Origin: an uncultured Blastocatellia bacterium
Lineage (GTDB): Bacteria > Acidobacteriota > Blastocatellia > Pyrinomonadales > Pyrinomonadaceae
Direction of reading: 5' to 3'
Assembly (NCBI GenBank): GCA_946480785.1
Contig: CAMLLD010000072.1
Location: 1 to 33,264 of the forward strand
DNA length: 33,264 nucleotides
Below are positions 30,165 to 33,264 of this stretch, in pieces. How positions within the stretch are numbered: the stretch's first letter is position 1; the number at the start of each line of letters is the position of its first letter. Below the pieces are notes generated by a model that ran no database searches, was not told where the DNA came from, and worked only from the letters and a program-made list of their open reading frames with translations. Made by a program: the position numbers and the translations under genes.

Positions 30165-33100
30165 ATGACAGATACTTTGCGTGAGACGGGGTTGGAGGCG
30201 GAGCGGCTCGAACTGCTCGATTACCTACTTGAGGAAGAGGGTATTGAGACTGGTGCGGAGTCGGAGAAGATCGTGCCGCGTGCCGCGCATACGCGCACCG
30301 CACTGCCGCTCTCGTTTGCTCAGCAGCGGTTGTGGTTTCTCGATCAACTCGAACCCGGCAGCGCTGCTTATAACTTGTCCGGTCGCTTGCGTCTCGAAGG
30401 GCGGCTCGATGCGGCTGCGCTCGAAGCGAGCCTCAATGAAATCGTGCGCCGGCACGAAGCGCTGCGCACGATCTTCTCGACACAGCACGAGGAGCCCGTG
30501 CAAATTGTCCTACCTGAACTGCATCTGCCGCTGCCGCTCGTCGATCTCTCCGATTTGCCGGTAAGCGAGCGCGAGACTGCATTCCGGAAACTCTGCGACG
30601 AAGCAACACAACAGCCGTTCGATCTATCAACTGGTCCACTCATACGCGTCCATCTGCTGCGCCTCACGGAAGAAGAGCACGTATTGCTCGTGTCGATGCA
30701 CCACATCGTGAGCGACGGTTGGTCCATGGAAGTGCTGATTCGTGAAGTGGCCGCGCTGTACGAGGCTTACGCGTCTGGCGCGGAATCGCCGTTGCCGGAG
30801 CTCACGCTCCAATACGGCGATTATGCGGTGTGGCAGCGGGAGTGGCTGCAAGGCGAAGTGCTGGAGCAGCAACTCGCGTACTGGCGCAAACAACTCGGCG
30901 ACGAGTTGCCGGTGTTGCAGTTGCCGCTACAGAAACAGCGCTCCGCAACTGCAAGCTTTCATAGTGCAACTTCAAGCCTCCACCTTCCGAAAGAACTCAG
31001 CGAACAACTGAAGGCTTTGAGTCGAGCGGAAGGCGTAACGCTGTTCATGACTCTGCTGGCCGCGTTTCAACTGCTGCTTTCGCGCTACAGCGGACAGGAA
31101 GACATCGTAGTCGGATCCCCGGTGGCCCATCGCACGCGAGCAGAGACTGAAGAATTGATCGGCTTCTTCGTCAACACGCTCGTGCTGCGCACAGACGTGA
31201 GCGGGAATCCGACTTTCCGCGAGTTGGTCCAGCGAGTGCGAGGGACTGCTCTGGGCGCGTACGCGCATCAGGATCTGCCGTTTGAGAAGCTGGTAGAAGA
31301 GTTAGCGCCGGAACGGAACCTGAGTTTCAATCCGCTGTTTCAGGTGATGTTTGCGCTGGAGAATGCGCCGCTTCCGGAAGTCGCAGCGCATGGCTTGAAG
31401 ATGCGCGCGGAAGCTCTCACGAGCGACACGGCAAAGTTCGACCTCGCGTTGGGAATAGTAGAGACGCCGGAAGGTCTCACGGCATATTGGCAGTACCGTA
31501 CAGAGTTGTTTGAGCCCGCAACGATCGAGCGCCTCGCCGCTCATTTCGAGACATTGCTCGAGAGCACCGTTGCCGAACCGGACGCGCGCATTGCGGATCT
31601 GTCTCTGTTGACTGCGGGGGAGCGACGGCAATTGCTCGTTGAATGGAATGAGACGCCGCAGCCTCTACCCGCGACTCCGCTCGTTCATGAACTCTTCGCC
31701 GAACAAGTCCGCACTAGTCCCAATGCGCCTGCGCTTCTGTTTGAAGAACAAACGCTGAGCTTCGATCAAATCAACCGCCGCGCGAACCAACTCGCGCATC
31801 ATCTTCTAAATTGCGGCATAGGCAAAGAAACGACGATCGGCGTAATGCTGGAACGCGGGACGGAGTCGCTCATCGCCTTGCTCGCGGTCTTCAAGGCGGG
31901 TGGTTGCTATCTTCCGTTAGACCCGCTTTATCCACCCGAGCGGCTCGCTTTCATGTGCGCCGACGCAAACGCTTCTCTGGTCATAACGGAAGCATCCGTG
32001 CGCGAGCGCTTGCCCGAGAGCGACGCGCGAGTCGTCTGTCTCGATACTGACGCCCAACAGATCGCGCAACTACGCACAGAGAACCCGAGTGTTGCGATGT
32101 TGCCGCAGCAACTCGCCTACATCATCTACACGTCCGGCTCGACAGGCAGACCCAAGGGCGTGGCAGTCGAGCATCGCCAACTGCTGCACACGTTGCGCGC
32201 GGCGCAGGAGATGGTCCAACTGACGCCCGCGGACTGTCTGCCGTGCCTTGCTTCTTTTTCCTTTGACATCTCGCTGCTGGAGTTGCTGGCAGCGCCATTG
32301 GCAGGCGGGCGCTGTCTGCTCGTCTCGACTGCAAACGTGCTGGACGCGACGGTAATGAAACGCGTGCTGACGAAAGCGACCGTGCTACACGCGGTGCCGG
32401 GAGTGATGCGCAGGTTCGTCAGCTTCGCGCGAGAGCACCGAGATGGTTATCGAGACTTACGGCAGTTGTTGGTTGGCGGCGAAGCGGTGCCGCCGGAACT
32501 GATCGCGGAGATGGAGGCCGCGTTTCCTGACGCAGCAGTGCGCGTGTTGTATGGACCAACCGAAGCAACCATCATCTGCGCCAGCTACAAAGTGAACAGA
32601 GGTGAAGGAGTTCACGGGCAGATGGTTGGCCGGGCGTTGCGCAACGTCGTGCTGCGTGTGCTGGACGAGCGTGGACGGTTAGTGCCGCCCGGAATCGAAG
32701 GCGAGATCTGCGTGGGCGGTGAGGGAATCGCGCGTGGATACCGGCAGCGCTCCGATTTAACGCCGGCGAAGTTCGTTGCTGATGAGTACAGCGAGCGTGC
32801 GGGAGCGCGAATTTACCGGACAGGAGATCGTGGCCTCTATCATCCTGACGGGAGCATCGAGTTCAGAGGGCGAACAGACGAGCAGGTGAAGGTGCGCGGC
32901 TTCCGCATCGAGCCAGGCGAGATCGAAAGCGCGCTCACCGAGCATGAAGGCGTGAAGGAAGCGATCGTCGTAGCGCGCGAAGAGAGGGCTGGCGAGACGA
33001 CTGGTCAGCCGGACGGCGAGAAGCGAGTGGTCGCTTATATCGTCGCGCATCAAGAGGGCCGGCCGGGCATTAGCGAGTTGCGCAGTCACTTAAAAGAAAG

Positions 33101-33264
33101 ACTGCCGGACTACATGGTTCCTTCAGCCTTCGTCTATCTGGACGCGCTGCCGCTGACGAGCCATGGAAAGGTCGATCGACACGCGCTGCCTGCCCCGGAC
33201 TCGGAACGTCCGGCACTCGCCGAAGCGTTCCTCGCGCCACGCAATGGCGTGGAAGAGATGCTGG
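30165..33264 (+). CDS. Nonribosomal peptide synthetase, C-A-(T) (3'-truncated)
   Basis: The frame is open from the ATG at 30165 to the window end (over 1030 codons, no stop), so the gene continues to the right. The start is five bases after the previous stop. It gives an acidic N-terminal helix (EAERLELLDYLLEEEGIE) before the C domain begins at LPLSFAQQRLWFLDQ. The C domain has HHIVSDG at 30699-30719 (LCL-like). The adenylation domain spans about 31680-33205, with YTSGSTG from 32127, D235 at 32265 and the A10 Lys at 33168-33170. The pocket code reads DILHLGLIIK, similar to the Gly code DILQLGLIWK, so Gly or another small residue is a modest guess. The last 20 residues are the start of a carrier domain. 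It probably takes the chain directly from the upstream FAAL protein. Confidence 0.95.
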   Translation, partial: MTDTLRETGLEAERLELLDYLLEEEGIETGAESEKIVPRAAHTRTALPLSFAQQRLWFLDQLEPGSAAYNLSGRLRLEGRLDAAALEASLNEIVRRHEALRTIFSTQHEEPVQIVLPELHLPLPLVDLSDLPVSERETAFRKLCDEATQQPFDLSTGPLIRVHLLRLTEEEHVLLVSMHHIVSDGWSMEVLIREVAALYEAYASGAESPLPELTLQYGDYAVWQREWLQGEVLEQQLAYWRKQLGDELPVLQLPLQKQRSATASFHSATSSLHLPKELSEQLKALSRAEGVTLFMTLLAAFQLLLSRYSGQEDIVVGSPVAHRTRAETEELIGFFVNTLVLRTDVSGNPTFRELVQRVRGTALGAYAHQDLPFEKLVEELAPERNLSFNPLFQVMFALENAPLPEVAAHGLKMRAEALTSDTAKFDLALGIVETPEGLTAYWQYRTELFEPATIERLAAHFETLLESTVAEPDARIADLSLLTAGERRQLLVEWNETPQPLPATPLVHELFAEQVRTSPNAPALLFEEQTLSFDQINRRANQLAHHLLNCGIGKETTIGVMLERGTESLIALLAVFKAGGCYLPLDPLYPPERLAFMCADANASLVITEASVRERLPESDARVVCLDTDAQQIAQLRTENPSVAMLPQQLAYIIYTSGSTGRPKGVAVEHRQLLHTLRAAQEMVQLTPADCLPCLASFSFDISLLELLAAPLAGGRCLLVSTANVLDATVMKRVLTKATVLHAVPGVMRRFVSFAREHRDGYRDLRQLLVGGEAVPPELIAEMEAAFPDAAVRVLYGPTEATIICASYKVNRGEGVHGQMVGRALRNVVLRVLDERGRLVPPGIEGEICVGGEGIARGYRQRSDLTPAKFVADEYSERAGARIYRTGDRGLYHPDGSIEFRGRTDEQVKVRGFRIEPGEIESALTEHEGVKEAIVVAREERAGETTGQPDGEKRVVAYIVAHQEGRPGISELRSHLKERLPDYMVPSAFVYLDALPLTSHGKVDRHALPAPDSERPALAEAFLAPRNGVEEML

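Overview
The whole 33.3 kb window is one strand of modular nonribosomal peptide synthetase (NRPS) genes. Four very large CDSs run head to tail on the + strand with gaps of only 4, 14 and 5 bases, so they look like one operon. The first (nt 1-11133) is cut by the left edge and the last (nt 30165-33264) by the right edge. No transporter, regulator, tRNA, rRNA, CRISPR array, promoter or terminator was seen. There is no gene-free stretch longer than 14 bases.

Layout, with substrates predicted by eye from the ten-residue Stachelhaus code. Gene 1: [C, 5'-truncated]-A(Asn)-T / C-A(Thr)-T-sulfotransferase / C-A(aliphatic?)-T-thioesterase. Gene 2: C-A(Leu)-N-methyltransferase-T / C-A(unknown)-N-methyltransferase-T. 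Gene 3: fatty acyl-AMP ligase-ACP / starter C-A(Dab/Orn-like)-T-epimerase / DCL-type C-A(Ala)-T. Gene 4: C-A(Gly-like) and the start of a T domain. If they form one line, chemistry starts in gene 3 (lipid loading) and ends in gene 1 (release), so gene order is not the order of synthesis. A tentative product is a fatty acyl-D-(Dab/Orn)-Ala-(Gly?)-... lipopeptide that also contains N-methyl-Leu, a second N-methylated residue, Asn, a modified Thr and a last aliphatic residue. The order of the middle section and the number of missing modules cannot be read from this window. Two separate assembly lines sharing an operon remain possible.

The most unusual item is a PAPS-type sulfotransferase domain built into the NRPS directly after the Thr carrier domain. 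It could make O-sulfo-threonine, or activate the Thr hydroxyl for elimination to dehydrobutyrine. The second striking feature is a set of palindromic, REP-like repeats inserted in frame inside catalytic domains (C domain at the left edge, A domain at 23528-23591, E domain at 26065-26395, C domain at 27379-27446). All keep the reading frame and all sit in loops.

Organism: base composition is moderately GC-rich by eye. Coding tracts made of 'gctttggccaaagc' type palindromes remind me of soil Acidobacteriota or Verrucomicrobiota, but that is an impression from memory and the window holds no taxonomic marker.
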